Shown here piece after piece: positions 23,970-33,156 of a DNA stretch of 38,519 nucleotides. Within the stretch, counting starts at the first letter, position 1. Every line of letters starts with the position of its first letter. Source of the stretch: a virus. The notes below the pieces were generated by a model. The model saw only the letters and a list, made by a program, of their open reading frames with translations. It was not told where the DNA came from and made no database searches. The stretch is from positions 1 through 38,519 of IMG/VR virus record IMGVR_UViG_3300027901_000013; one strand, written 5' to 3'. The position numbers were made by a program, and so were the translations under genes.

Positions 23970-26900
23970 TGGGAGCTAGCTTTATACCATTGTCTGGTAG
24001 TTGGAGATGGTATAATAATACTTATGGTAGTGGTTCATGGCAAGATCAAGAAACTAATATTAGTGGTATACAGAATGGTGATAAATTCGTAATAGCTTAT
24101 TGTGCACATGATACAGGTGGTAAAGCAGCTAATAATCAGAGAGTCTATTTAGAGTTTTCAACTAGCGCTACATTTTCTGGTGGTGGAACTATTTTAGGTG
24201 CTCAAGGGACTACAGATCAACCATTTAGAATGGTAAATGATCCTAACCTTACTGATCAAGATATTATTACAACATACGAAACTGCTAGATTATCATGTAC
24301 AAGCGAAGCAGGTACAGTACATGAAACGCTAGATGATGTTCCATATGAAGACTTTAGTGCTAGTTCTCATCATGAAATGTGGTTTACCTTTGAGGCGTAT
24401 AATGTATCAGCATCAACAACATATTACTTTAGATTAAATATTGATAACGTAAGTCTTACAATGGATGCTGAGATCACTAGTTATGCTAATTTAACAACAG
24501 GAGCAGCAGCACCAACACCAGTAAATAAGAACTTATCATCTGTACATAATTTATTTAATGATATTAAACTATTAACAACACTTATCTATACATTTGTTTA
24601 CACAATAGAAAGAATTCTTATTATAAGAAGTTATAAAATCAAGAATATAATAAATAGTAATTTAGTATCTAAATGGAAACTTAAGAAATACATAGATACC
24701 CTTCTTTCTTTCATTTATGATTTTATTACTATAGAAAGTGTGTATAAAATAATATCATTGATTTATAGCACTTATAATGATATAATAAAGACTATAGATA
24801 TTAAATCATCTATAAACAATTTAGTAGTAAGACTATTATCATCAATATGGAATATTATAAAGTACTTAAATAAAATATTAACTTCTATTAGTTCAGTTTT
24901 AGTTACTTCACTAAATACTGTTAATATTAAATATTCTATACATAATGTAATAGAAAAGCTATTATTGTCAGTATACAAGATTAAAGAATATTCTAGTAAA
25001 ACATTAGCTTCTATTGGTTCAAATATGGTTATCTCATTAAAGAGAATATATGCTTATTATTCATTAAATAAAATAATATCTAAATTAACATCACTGATCT
25101 ATACTATTGTAGTTGGTATAGGTGGTACTGTATCCAAAACATTAAACAGTATTCATAGAATAGCAAACTCTGTTATGTCAAACTTTACAGAAAATGAAAA
25201 TATATTATTCATAGTTGAATGGGTTAATAAATTATTAAATTCTATTCATAGCTTATTTACTTATATAAATAAACAAGTAAGTATGAAATGGAAAATTAAG
25301 GAATTTATATCTAAACAATTGAATGTATTGTATGATATATTATCACCAGCTATTATTAAGATCCTTGGTATAGGATACTCAGTAAAGAACACAGTATATA
25401 ATTCTTTGATATCCGTTTATAGTACATTTATTAACACATTGAAGGTAACTTCATATAATTATATTCTTAAGAATTTATTATTTAGACAGGTTAATGTTAT
25501 ACACTCATTAAATGCTTTAGTATCCAAATACCTTACAACGCCAAGACTAGTCAATTACAACGATGATATAGTTGGATCAACTAATACTAATGTTGCTACA
25601 GGCAATACGTTCCAGAGGAAATGTTTCTATCACAACAATAGATACTGGTTATTTTACTATAATGGTACAGAAATAGTATATACTTCAAGTACTGATGGTA
25701 ATAACTGGGAAAGTGAAACCTCTGTTGGATTAGTTGATATTGGTTATGGATTTGCATTCTCATGCTTTTTTGATGGTTCATACGTTCATTATGTAAGAAG
25801 TTATAATTATGATCTATTCTACCGTAGAGGTACACCTAATGCTAATGGTAGCATATCATGGAGTACAGAACAGACTGCTTATGATGGTGTTTCTGGTAAT
25901 TTCTTTTTATATCCTTCGATTACTGTTAATTCTGATGGATATGCATGTATAGGAGCTTTAAAGATAGAATCACCAAATAACTATCCTTATGTAATCAAGA
26001 ATGATAATAATGATGGAACATGGTTAACTAGCTCAGGATTTCCTCATAAGCTAAATAATAGCAGTAGTAACACATGGAGAGTCTTACCAGTAGCTCTTGC
26101 AGATAATAAAATGTATATAATATATGGTAGATATTCACCTAATGTTTTACAGGGAATACTCTATGATTCTGAGTGGGGAAATGAAGAAAGTAACTTTACA
26201 AGTGCAAACCAAGGTGCTGGTGAATGGAGTGCTGTTGCTAATGGAAACGATGTTTATTTAGTTTATTTAGCTACTGGTTCTACTATAAAATATAATAAGA
26301 GAATATATAATGATGGATGGAAGACAGAAATAACGTTAGTATCTGGTTCTCCATATGTTAATGTTAATGCATCACCAACGTTAACAAAGGGGTATAATAA
26401 CTCATTATATTGCTTATGGGGTAACGATACTACAGAATACGTTTACTATAAAATGTACTTTAATAATAAATGGGATACAAGTATTACTACGTTGATAAAC
26501 GAAACTACAGACACTATTACTGCTGGGTATTCACTTACTTCTTTCTATAGCGTATATGATAATAAAGTGGGATTACTATACCAGACTGGTCCTAGTGCAA
26601 CATCAAATATAAAGTTCTTCAATTCAATAACTAATTATCTCTATAAACTTAGAAATATATCACAGAAAACAATCACATTATTAGTCAGTAAATTATTTAA
26701 TAATATTTCAAGATCACTAAGTTCCATTTATTCATCTATAGCTAAATCGTTTAATCGCCTTTCAATAAAACACGGAATTAATGTTTACATAGATAAATCA
26801 CTAGGATTCATTTATAAGATAAGAAATATGATACTTACAATACTATCATCAATATGGTCTAGTAGAAGTTATGTATCTAAGACAATAAAGATGCTTTATG

Positions 26901-27913
26901 ATGTTATATCAACTGGAATTATATCATCTATATTAAACACAACCCATTCTTTAAGTATATTTGTCTCGTCTTCGTCTGTGATTATTCATAAAGTAAGAAA
27001 TAGTGTAACAAAGACAATTAGTAATATCTACTCAGTGTTGGCTTCAATATCTAAGGATATATTACTCTTATTTTCTACAAATACAATAATAGCTAAGATT
27101 TCTAATATCGTATATAGTCTTAGAAACTATATATACAAAACTATAACATCTGAATATAACTTAATAGCTAAGATTTATAGAGTATTATCGTTTATCTATG
27201 AGATCATATCTATAGGAATGATTAGTTCAGTACTTACTATATCACACTCGCTTATAGGTAATGTGAATAAACTACTATCATCCTTATGGTCATCATTAAA
27301 TAACGTGATAGTATCTATGAGTACTAGATGGAATATTAGGGGATTGGTATCAAAGTCATTATCAGCTGTGTATAAACTAATAAAAATAATACAGTTAAAA
27401 CTTACTGTGATTTATACTGTTATAACAATAGGCTTTGTTGAAATATCATTAGTAATATCCCATTCTCTTAAGTCATTAATAGATAAACTGTCTACAATTA
27501 AATATGATTTATTAAATTATGTTAGTAAGCTAGCTTCGATACCTTATAATATCATCGCTATAATCAATAAGTTATTATCGTTTGTAAGTAAAACATTAAA
27601 TAATATCAGTAACTCTCTAGGTTTCCACTTTGATGTAAGAAATATAGTTAATAGAATATTATCAACTAGCTTCTCTGTTATTACTTACATCTATTCTCTG
27701 TTAAGTTCCATATATTCTATAATCAGTATTATACTAAAAGCTGTATATGAGATAATACTAAATCCAACTGAAGTAGTAACTATATTAAGGAAGCGAGCAC
27801 TTAATATTAATATGAAGTCTACTTCATTAATACTCAAACATAATATAAGAAAGATAGAATCAAAACTTAAGGAGTATAGAAAATATATTAAAGGAAAAAT
27901 AGAGAGAGAATAA
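23969..27913 (+). CDS. Giant fibre-like protein 2: repeats flanking a beta-propeller-like domain
   Basis: The 1314-aa product has an N-terminal beta-sandwich (1-180, 'YYFRLNIDNVSLTMDAEITSY') and a 14-residue repeat array (about 185-525). A domain with a sialidase-type Asp-box (SSTDGNNW, about 572-579) follows, with further 'YYNGTEIVY', 'ASPTLTKGYNNSLYCLWG' blades (about 525-880). A second repeat array occupies about 885-1260, and the tail is basic ('NIRKIESKLKEYRKYIKGKI'). The propeller-like domain resembles neuraminidase/BNR-repeat binding heads. The repeat units are of the same type as in fibre 1, so the genes share ancestry in that part only. It overlaps the YkgJ-like gene by one base. Probable receptor-binding fibre. 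Confidence 0.6.
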   Translation: MGASFIPLSGSWRWYNNTYGSGSWQDQETNISGIQNGDKFVIAYCAHDTGGKAANNQRVYLEFSTSATFSGGGTILGAQGTTDQPFRMVNDPNLTDQDIITTYETARLSCTSEAGTVHETLDDVPYEDFSASSHHEMWFTFEAYNVSASTTYYFRLNIDNVSLTMDAEITSYANLTTGAAAPTPVNKNLSSVHNLFNDIKLLTTLIYTFVYTIERILIIRSYKIKNIINSNLVSKWKLKKYIDTLLSFIYDFITIESVYKIISLIYSTYNDIIKTIDIKSSINNLVVRLLSSIWNIIKYLNKILTSISSVLVTSLNTVNIKYSIHNVIEKLLLSVYKIKEYSSKTLASIGSNMVISLKRIYAYYSLNKIISKLTSLIYTIVVGIGGTVSKTLNSIHRIANSVMSNFTENENILFIVEWVNKLLNSIHSLFTYINKQVSMKWKIKEFISKQLNVLYDILSPAIIKILGIGYSVKNTVYNSLISVYSTFINTLKVTSYNYILKNLLFRQVNVIHSLNALVSKYLTTPRLVNYNDDIVGSTNTNVATGNTFQRKCFYHNNRYWLFYYNGTEIVYTSSTDGNNWESETSVGLVDIGYGFAFSCFFDGSYVHYVRSYNYDLFYRRGTPNANGSISWSTEQTAYDGVSGNFFLYPSITVNSDGYACIGALKIESPNNYPYVIKNDNNDGTWLTSSGFPHKLNNSSSNTWRVLPVALADNKMYIIYGRYSPNVLQGILYDSEWGNEESNFTSANQGAGEWSAVANGNDVYLVYLATGSTIKYNKRIYNDGWKTEITLVSGSPYVNVNASPTLTKGYNNSLYCLWGNDTTEYVYYKMYFNNKWDTSITTLINETTDTITAGYSLTSFYSVYDNKVGLLYQTGPSATSNIKFFNSITNYLYKLRNISQKTITLLVSKLFNNISRSLSSIYSSIAKSFNRLSIKHGINVYIDKSLGFIYKIRNMILTILSSIWSSRSYVSKTIKMLYDVISTGIISSILNTTHSLSIFVSSSSVIIHKVRNSVTKTISNIYSVLASISKDILLLFSTNTIIAKISNIVYSLRNYIYKTITSEYNLIAKIYRVLSFIYEIISIGMISSVLTISHSLIGNVNKLLSSLWSSLNNVIVSMSTRWNIRGLVSKSLSAVYKLIKIIQLKLTVIYTVITIGFVEISLVISHSLKSLIDKLSTIKYDLLNYVSKLASIPYNIIAIINKLLSFVSKTLNNISNSLGFHFDVRNIVNRILSTSFSVITYIYSLLSSIYSIISIILKAVYEIILNPTEVVTILRKRALNINMKSTSLILKHNIRKIESKLKEYRKYIKGKIERE
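24521..27745 (+). repeat. Two 14-residue repeat arrays split by the propeller domain, fibre 2
   Basis: Array A is about 24521-25540 and array B about 26620-27745, with non-repeat DNA between. Units include YSIHNVIEKLLLSV, HSLKSLIDKLSTIK and YDLLNYVSKLASIP. The same phase and consensus as fibre 1 suggests one ancestral array interrupted by domain insertion, or fusion of two. Confidence 0.8.
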
Positions 27914-28222
27914 ATGACAGATATAGAATTAAAGACTAACGAGAGTAAGTACATAGAATTCATAATTAAGGATAGTGATAATGAGAGATTTAATCTTACT
28001 GATATGGTAGCAACTATCCAGATACAGAAATATGGAGAGACTACACTAATTGTTAATACAGCTTGCACTATAACAGATGCTACTAATGGAGAACTTAAAT
28101 ATCTCTATGAAGGTAACCTAAGTGTAGGTGATTATAAAGGAGAAATAGAATTAACCACTGGCTCATTACGTTACATAACACCTTCATTTGATGTAGAAGT
28201 TATTGCTAGTTTGCCAGAGTAA
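27914..28222 (+). CDS. Small Ig-like baseplate/fibre protein
   Basis: The 102-aa product reads as one beta-sandwich: 'ELKTNESKYIEFIIKDSDNE', 'VATIQIQKYGETTLIVNTAC', 'GDYKGEIELTTGSLRYITPS'. It resembles the N-terminal domain of BppU-type baseplate proteins that join fibres to the tail. Its ATG follows the stop of fibre 2 directly, so it is translationally coupled to it. A fibre-attachment or chaperone role fits. No catalytic residues were seen. Confidence 0.55.
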   Translation: MTDIELKTNESKYIEFIIKDSDNERFNLTDMVATIQIQKYGETTLIVNTACTITDATNGELKYLYEGNLSVGDYKGEIELTTGSLRYITPSFDVEVIASLPE

Positions 28223-28280
28223 TATAAGGTACGGTTTATATATGGATAATATGTTAAGTATATCATAACAGGAGATAAGT
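28223..28280 (+). promoter_or_regulatory. Candidate promoter and ribosome-binding site of the head operon
   Basis: TTTATATA (28235-28242) is an archaeal-type TATA box about 40 bases before the ATG. AGGAG lies 6-7 bases before the ATG at 28281. The gap after the fibre operon suits a separate promoter. Confidence 0.4.
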
Positions 28281-30374
28281 ATGAGTAAATTGAATAATTC
28301 TGATTATCAATCGCTTATATCAGAACTTATCCTAGAGAACGCTTACTTAAGGTCTAATAGGAATAAAGATACTCCTACTATAGGAGTGCTAGAAATAGAA
28401 ACTCTATCAGATCTTACAGTAGTAGAAGAGCTTAAGGGTAAACTTAGAATAAGCGGAATATTACTAGCCGAGGGTATATGGAACGGTGTGCTTTATACTA
28501 AAGATGAGATCAAGAAGATGTACAATAGATTTAAAGATAAGCTTAGTAAATTAAAGATTATAGCAGAACATGAGAAACTACCAGAGTTCAAGAATAAGAA
28601 ACTAGGAGGTCATATTGGAGTAGAATGGTCTGATACGCTAGGAGCTATATTGTACTCTGGAGAAATAACTGATCCTAAAGCTATTAACCTAGTTAAGAAT
28701 GGACAATTTAAAGGTACAAGTATGAAACTTAAGATTAAGAGAGAAGCAGATGGTATGCTAATAAAAGGAGTAGACCTAGAACCTATGGATAACTCCTTAA
28801 CTTCATCTCCAGCATGCCAGCCTGCTCTTATTGTATCTAAAGAAGAGATGAATAAAGAAGGTAATAGTATTATTCATAATTTTTATGGTATAGTAAAAGA
28901 GAGTAAATTAGATAATAAAGATATGGAGGTAAAAGAAGAAGAAATGAATAAGACAGAAGGGAATACTAATACTGATGTTACCGTTACTGAACCTAAGGTA
29001 GAAGATATTACTCCTACTGAAGGAAACAACACTGAAGTTACAAGTCCTATAGTAGAAGAAGAAAGTCCTATAGTAAGAAACTTAGAGAATATTACTGTAG
29101 ATAAGCTAATAGAAGAGCTATCTGGTGTTATCAAGAGAAAGAGGATTATATATGAATATGATAATAACTCTAGTAACACATTTAATCTTGATGTAACTGA
29201 GGAGTTCTCATATCATCCTTATAATGATAAGTTCATTGTTGTTAAATCATTTAATACAGAAGATGAAGCTAGGGTATTTGTAGAGAATATTAAAGGTAAG
29301 AGGATATTCTTATCTGAAGAAGAGAACTTAGCTAAGTGGACTAGGAAATTTATTAATGACTTACCAGACTCTGCATTTGCTTATGTTGCTCCAGGTGGAA
29401 AGAAAGATGAAGAAGGTAAGACTGTTCCTAGGAACCTTAGATATTTACCATATAAAGACGCTAGTGGTAAAGTAGATCTTCCACATCTAAGGAATGCTTT
29501 AGCTAGAGTATCACATACAGATTTACCTAAATCAGTACAAGATAAGATAAAATCTAAACTAGAAGCTGTAGCTAAGAAACATCTAAAGACACATAAGATG
29601 AGGATAGCTGTTAATACTGTAGAGATGAAATGGGAAGAGACTGATGATTATATAAGATCAGGTCATGGTAATCCAGAGAACTTTGATAATGGATCATTTA
29701 GAACTATTGTAATAGATAAGTCTAAAGGTATTAAAGCTATAGTCGCTTGTCCTAAAGGACACTTTAGTGGTGGTCAATGTAACGTAGGTGTAAAGGTACA
29801 GAGTTTCTTATTCCCTAAGGATAAGTTTACTAAAGCACAAGCACAAGCGTGGTTTAAGACTAGATCTAATAAAGCTAAAATGAAGAAAGAAGGATTAGCT
29901 AAAGAGGGAGATGTAATAAACAGTAAGGAGGTAGAAGAATTGACTGAAGAACCTAAGAAAGAGGAAGTAAAGACAGAGACTCCTATAGTAGGAGAAGAAA
30001 AGAAAGAAGATACTAAAGTAGAACCATCTAAAGAAGAAGTACCTGAAACACCAGAGAAATCAGAAGTTGTTAAGGAAGAACCTAAAGTAGAAGATAAAGA
30101 ACCAGAGACTAAAGTAGAACCTAAGAAAGAAGAAGTTAAAGAGGAACCTAAAGTAGAGACTCCTAAGGAAGAACCTACAGTACCAGAGAAGAAAGAAGAA
30201 GTAAAGGAAGTTCCTAAAGAAGAAATTAAAGAAGTACCTAAAGAAGAGCCTAAGGTAGAAGCACCTAAACCTCTAACTAAAGAGGAAATAGTATCTGAGA
30301 TAGTTAAGAATAAGGACTTACTAGCTGATCTCATAATGAAAGGTAGAATTAAGTATGGAGACTATGATGACTAA
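28281..30374 (+). CDS. Prohead maturation protease with scaffold-like tail
   Basis: In this 697-aa product, residues about 50-190 resemble assemblin-type prohead proteases: 'WNGVLYTKDEIKKMY', His97 in AEHE, 'GGHIG' (H111), Ser147 in GTSMKL, and 'SSPACQPALI'. Next come a linker, then a phage domain 'FINDLPDSAFAYVAPGGKKD ... LPHLRNALARVSHTDLP' (about 357-435), then 'HGNPENFDNGSFRTIV ... FPKDKFTKAQAQAWF' (about 460-535). A long Lys/Glu/Pro tract (about 550-670) is typical of a scaffold. The protease cleaves scaffold and capsid proteins during maturation, and the charged tract may direct capsid assembly. Motif copies at 28373 and 29981, plus two variants (29045, 29066), encode PTIG, PIVG and PIVE/PIVR within linkers. 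It precedes the capsid genes. Confidence 0.75.
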   Translation: MSKLNNSDYQSLISELILENAYLRSNRNKDTPTIGVLEIETLSDLTVVEELKGKLRISGILLAEGIWNGVLYTKDEIKKMYNRFKDKLSKLKIIAEHEKLPEFKNKKLGGHIGVEWSDTLGAILYSGEITDPKAINLVKNGQFKGTSMKLKIKREADGMLIKGVDLEPMDNSLTSSPACQPALIVSKEEMNKEGNSIIHNFYGIVKESKLDNKDMEVKEEEMNKTEGNTNTDVTVTEPKVEDITPTEGNNTEVTSPIVEEESPIVRNLENITVDKLIEELSGVIKRKRIIYEYDNNSSNTFNLDVTEEFSYHPYNDKFIVVKSFNTEDEARVFVENIKGKRIFLSEEENLAKWTRKFINDLPDSAFAYVAPGGKKDEEGKTVPRNLRYLPYKDASGKVDLPHLRNALARVSHTDLPKSVQDKIKSKLEAVAKKHLKTHKMRIAVNTVEMKWEETDDYIRSGHGNPENFDNGSFRTIVIDKSKGIKAIVACPKGHFSGGQCNVGVKVQSFLFPKDKFTKAQAQAWFKTRSNKAKMKKEGLAKEGDVINSKEVEELTEEPKKEEVKTETPIVGEEKKEDTKVEPSKEEVPETPEKSEVVKEEPKVEDKEPETKVEPKKEEVKEEPKVETPKEEPTVPEKKEEVKEVPKEEIKEVPKEEPKVEAPKPLTKEEIVSEIVKNKDLLADLIMKGRIKYGDYDD

Positions 30375-30631
30375 TGAAGAACGATGAGATATTAAAATAC
30401 CTCATGGATCTATCAAGTAAGATAGATAAATTAAGTAATAGGATAGATAAACTAGAGAATAAGAACATTAAGCTATCTAGTAATGATAAGCCTATGTTCC
30501 ATTCTCTAACTGCTGCTAAACAGAAGGAAGATACTAAAAAGAAAGAGAAGATAATACCTATACTAGACAATACAGTAGAATTAATGGTTAAGGAGTTCAA
30601 ACTACATCCTCCTAAAGAAAAGGTGATATAA
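30374..30631 (+). CDS. Small coiled-coil protein 1 (scaffold- or capsid-associated)
   Basis: The 85-aa product has a heptad-rich N-terminus ('LMDLSSKIDKLSNRIDKLEN') and a C-terminal segment ending 'KEFKLHPPKEKVI'. The ATG overlaps the protease stop (TAATG). Its tail 'FKLHPPKEK' resembles 'HWKKNPPRGY' of the next gene, so the two are likely related. The position between protease and capsid genes suggests a small scaffold or decoration partner. Confidence 0.6.
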   Translation: MKNDEILKYLMDLSSKIDKLSNRIDKLENKNIKLSSNDKPMFHSLTAAKQKEDTKKKEKIIPILDNTVELMVKEFKLHPPKEKVI

Positions 30632-30862
30632 ATGGGAGAGCTAGAGACATTAATGAAGATAATGGAGAAGTTACAAGAAGTGGAAGAACTAAAGAAGAGA
30701 GTAGAAAACTTAGAGAATAAAATAGAAGAATTATCTAATGATAGGATTAACAGTGCTGTAAGTAAATTAAGTACTAGTTCTGGTAATACAGAAGATAATC
30801 TAGCTACTGCTGCTGATTTAGCTATACTTCACTGGAAGAAGAATCCTCCAAGGGGATATTGA
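30632..30862 (+). CDS. Small coiled-coil protein 2
   Basis: The 76-aa product is strongly heptad-patterned at the N-terminus ('MKIMEKLQEVEELKKRVENL'), with a Ser/Thr/Ala linker and the tail 'ADLAILHWKKNPPRGY'. It starts directly after the stop of coiled-coil protein 1 and ends one base before capsid protein 1 starts. It may be a scaffold-like partner, one for each capsid paralogue; this pairing is only an inference from two small and two capsid genes. Confidence 0.6.
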   Translation: MGELETLMKIMEKLQEVEELKKRVENLENKIEELSNDRINSAVSKLSTSSGNTEDNLATAADLAILHWKKNPPRGY

Positions 30863-30863
30863 T

Positions 30864-31916
30864 ATGGGAAGAGAGATAATTAAATTAGCTTTAGGGACGA
30901 CTGACGTTACTGCCATTACTCCAGATAATATATCAGACGCTATCTCTGATAGTGCTAGACATGAAGTGGTTATAGCTCAGTTATTTAATCCTATAAATGA
31001 CTTTATTGATCAAGGAGTAAACAAGGTAGTTATTCCTAATTATAAGAACTATATTGCAGTATCCAGTAATATGGGAGAGAGTACAAGTATATCTCCATCT
31101 TCGTTCTCTTATGATGGTACTACCGTAACATTAACTAAACTAGGTATTAGAATAGAAATAACTAATGAAGCTAAGAAGTCTGCTGCTAGAGATTTACTTA
31201 GTGATGCTCTGTATATGGGAGCTAAGGAATACGCTATTGAGCTAGATAAGCAAGCTGAGACTGTATTACTTAATCTTAATGTAGGTAGTATATCTTCATG
31301 GGATGGAGGTACTCTAGGAACAGTTACTGCTGGTCAGTCTCCTATAGTAGAAATTCTTACAGTAGGAGCTGGAACTATAGATAGTGTAGATTACTACGAT
31401 GGTAAAGTATTACTAGCTGCATCTATAGCTGCTGGTACAGTTACGTTCTCTTATAGTAACGATAGAAGGGTTAAGGATGCTACTGGTAAAGGTACTCTAA
31501 CCATAACTGATATACTAGACCTTAAGAGTACTATGAATGAGAGTACAATATACCCAGATATGTTACTGATAAATGCTAGTGATATGACTAACTTTGCTAA
31601 GGATACAGCACAGACTAATCTATTCAGTTATCTATTAGCTAAGCCTGGAGTTACTGGTAATATAGGTAGGATACTAGATATGAACGTTGTTACTTCTGGA
31701 ATATTACCTAAAGGAGCAGCTATACTGGTAGATTCTACTAAAACAGGATATGACGTTACAAGTAGACCTCTCAAAGGGTATGAAGATGATAGACCAGAGA
31801 TAGATAGTGTATGGTATCATTTATGGGCTATGAAGGGATATGCAATGTACAGTACGTTAAGTGTAGGAATTATCACTAATCTAAAAGTAGGAACATATCA
31901 AGCAGCAGACCTATAA
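30864..31916 (+). CDS. Major capsid protein 1 (HK97-fold)
   Basis: The 350-aa product begins 'KLALGTTDVTAITPDNISDAI' and runs through 'SPSSFSYDGTTVTLTKLGIRIEITNEA', a spine-helix region (about 100-130), a beta insertion (about 155-195), 'YPDMLLINASDM' and 'PEIDSVWYHLWAMKGYAMYSTLSVGII'. This matches the HK97-fold coat layout, probably of the N4-gp56-like type. It is about 35 per cent or so identical by eye to capsid protein 2. AGGGG is spaced 8 bases before the ATG. A near-match motif at 31340 encodes SPIVE in the insertion. The two capsid genes could form a mixed lattice or alternate hexamer and pentamer roles. Confidence 0.8.
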   Translation: MGREIIKLALGTTDVTAITPDNISDAISDSARHEVVIAQLFNPINDFIDQGVNKVVIPNYKNYIAVSSNMGESTSISPSSFSYDGTTVTLTKLGIRIEITNEAKKSAARDLLSDALYMGAKEYAIELDKQAETVLLNLNVGSISSWDGGTLGTVTAGQSPIVEILTVGAGTIDSVDYYDGKVLLAASIAAGTVTFSYSNDRRVKDATGKGTLTITDILDLKSTMNESTIYPDMLLINASDMTNFAKDTAQTNLFSYLLAKPGVTGNIGRILDMNVVTSGILPKGAAILVDSTKTGYDVTSRPLKGYEDDRPEIDSVWYHLWAMKGYAMYSTLSVGIITNLKVGTYQAADL

Positions 31917-32030
31917 TCTAATATCTTTAATACTTTTTCTATATTAGTTGTTATTATACTATCTATGGATAACTATACTTATATAGTAATGTTATATTAG
32001 ATAGTATCATAAATTAAAGGAGGATAAAAT
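31917..32030 (+). promoter_or_regulatory. Leader between capsid genes with a 10-bp inverted repeat
   Basis: A T-rich stretch follows the stop of capsid gene 1. ATACTATCTA (31956-31965) and TAGATAGTAT (31998-32007) are perfect inverted arms 32 bases apart. GGAGG (32018-32023 region) lies 7 bases before the TTG start at 32031. It may hold a separate promoter or processing site giving the second capsid gene its own expression level. Confidence 0.45.
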
Positions 32031-33092
32031 TTGAAAGATATACAGGAATTAGGACTAGGCACTGCTGATGTAGCTGCAATTACTGGAAAAGCAATTGCTG
32101 ATACTATCGAGGAAGTTGCTAGAGGAGAAGTTAAGATTGCTCAGTTATTTAAGGTTAATAAAGACCTAATGGCTGATGGTACACCTCAACAGATACAATT
32201 TCCTAAGAAAGGAACTGGTATTGCTGTAACTTGGGGAGCTACTCCAGGATCTACAGTATCTGCTAGTTCATTTGCTTATGATGCTGTTACTGTTACTACA
32301 GCTAAATCAGGATTCAGGCTAGAGTTTACTAATGAAGCTCTTAAACAAGCACTTAGAGATGTGATTAAGGATCATGTCTATGAAGGTGGTATTGTATGGG
32401 CTGAGACTATAGATGATGTAGCTTCTAGTATTATGCTAGGGCTTACTTCTCAGACTGCTACTATTACGACTGGTTCACTAGGAACCTTTAGTAATACACC
32501 TGTTTATAAGATAACTGCTGCTGGAACTGGTACTATTGTATCAGTACAGTATGATACTGGTGTTGTTACTATATCTGGTTCTCTTGCTGCTGATACTATT
32601 ACTGCTCAATATGCTAATAATCCTAAAGGTACTACCCTATGGGTAGGTGCTACTAACCCAGGATCACTTAGAGCATTTGATATAGCTAGAGTTAAAGCTA
32701 AGATGGTAGCTCAACACAGAAACCCAGATGTTATGTTATTCAATGATGCTGATTATGCTAGCTTACTCTTTGATACACAGCTTAAGTTCATAGATGCATC
32801 TGCTTATGGTAGTCAAGAAGCTGTACTCAATGGTGAAATAGGTAAGGCTATGGGTCTTAAGGTTATTACTAGCACTAGAATACCTCAAGGTAATGCTATC
32901 CTAGTTGATACAAGGAGACTAGGTTATGATGTACATAGGAGAGATCTATCTGGTGTTAGAGAAGATAAACCTGAATATGACTCAGTATGGTATCACTTCT
33001 GGGCAGAAAGGAACTTTGGTGTAGCTGACTCACTAGCTGTAGGGTTAGTGTGTAATGCTCAGTCTGCTGATTACGTCTACAAGGCTGCATAA
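32031..33092 (+). CDS. Major capsid protein 2 (HK97-fold)
   Basis: The 353-aa product starts with TTG and has a strong GGAGG site. Landmarks shared with capsid protein 1 are 'ELGLGTADVAAITGKAIADTI', 'VSASSFAYDAVTVTTAKSGF', 'NPDVMLFNDADYASLL', 'IPQGNAILVDTRRLGYDVHR' and 'KPEYDSVWYHFWAERNFGVA'. It is a full-length paralogue, not a fragment. Unlike gene 1 it carries no 13-bp motif. A strong terminator follows. Its codons look more uniform and optimal (GCT, ACT, GGT rich), suggesting it is the more highly expressed copy. Confidence 0.85.
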   Translation: MKDIQELGLGTADVAAITGKAIADTIEEVARGEVKIAQLFKVNKDLMADGTPQQIQFPKKGTGIAVTWGATPGSTVSASSFAYDAVTVTTAKSGFRLEFTNEALKQALRDVIKDHVYEGGIVWAETIDDVASSIMLGLTSQTATITTGSLGTFSNTPVYKITAAGTGTIVSVQYDTGVVTISGSLAADTITAQYANNPKGTTLWVGATNPGSLRAFDIARVKAKMVAQHRNPDVMLFNDADYASLLFDTQLKFIDASAYGSQEAVLNGEIGKAMGLKVITSTRIPQGNAILVDTRRLGYDVHRRDLSGVREDKPEYDSVWYHFWAERNFGVADSLAVGLVCNAQSADYVYKAA

Positions 33093-33118
33093 TAAAGTCC
33101 TAATATTTTATATCTTTG

Positions 33119-33156
33119 TAGCCTATAGATTATTTCTATAGGCTAGTACATTTTTT
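33119..33156 (+). terminator. Intrinsic-type terminator after the capsid genes
   Basis: A perfect 10-bp stem TAGCCTATAG / CTATAGGCTA (33119-33128, 33136-33145) with a 7-base loop is followed 5 bases later by TTTTTT (33151-33156). It ends the head operon. Confidence 0.75.

Noticed and set aside
21000-27700. Giant repeat proteins as multi-pass membrane transporters
   Set aside because: Hydrophobic residues recur every 3-4 positions with regular polar residues and Lys in each 14-residue unit, and no long uninterrupted membrane spans are apparent.
27691-28068. 125-aa hydrophobic open frame on the minus strand
   Set aside because: It is antisense to the repeat end of fibre 2 and the following gene, with no ribosome-binding site or independent signals.
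29774-30334. 186-aa Ser-rich open frame on the minus strand
   Set aside because: It mirrors the Lys/Glu/Pro scaffold tract of the protease gene; low-complexity coding DNA often leaves the opposite strand open.
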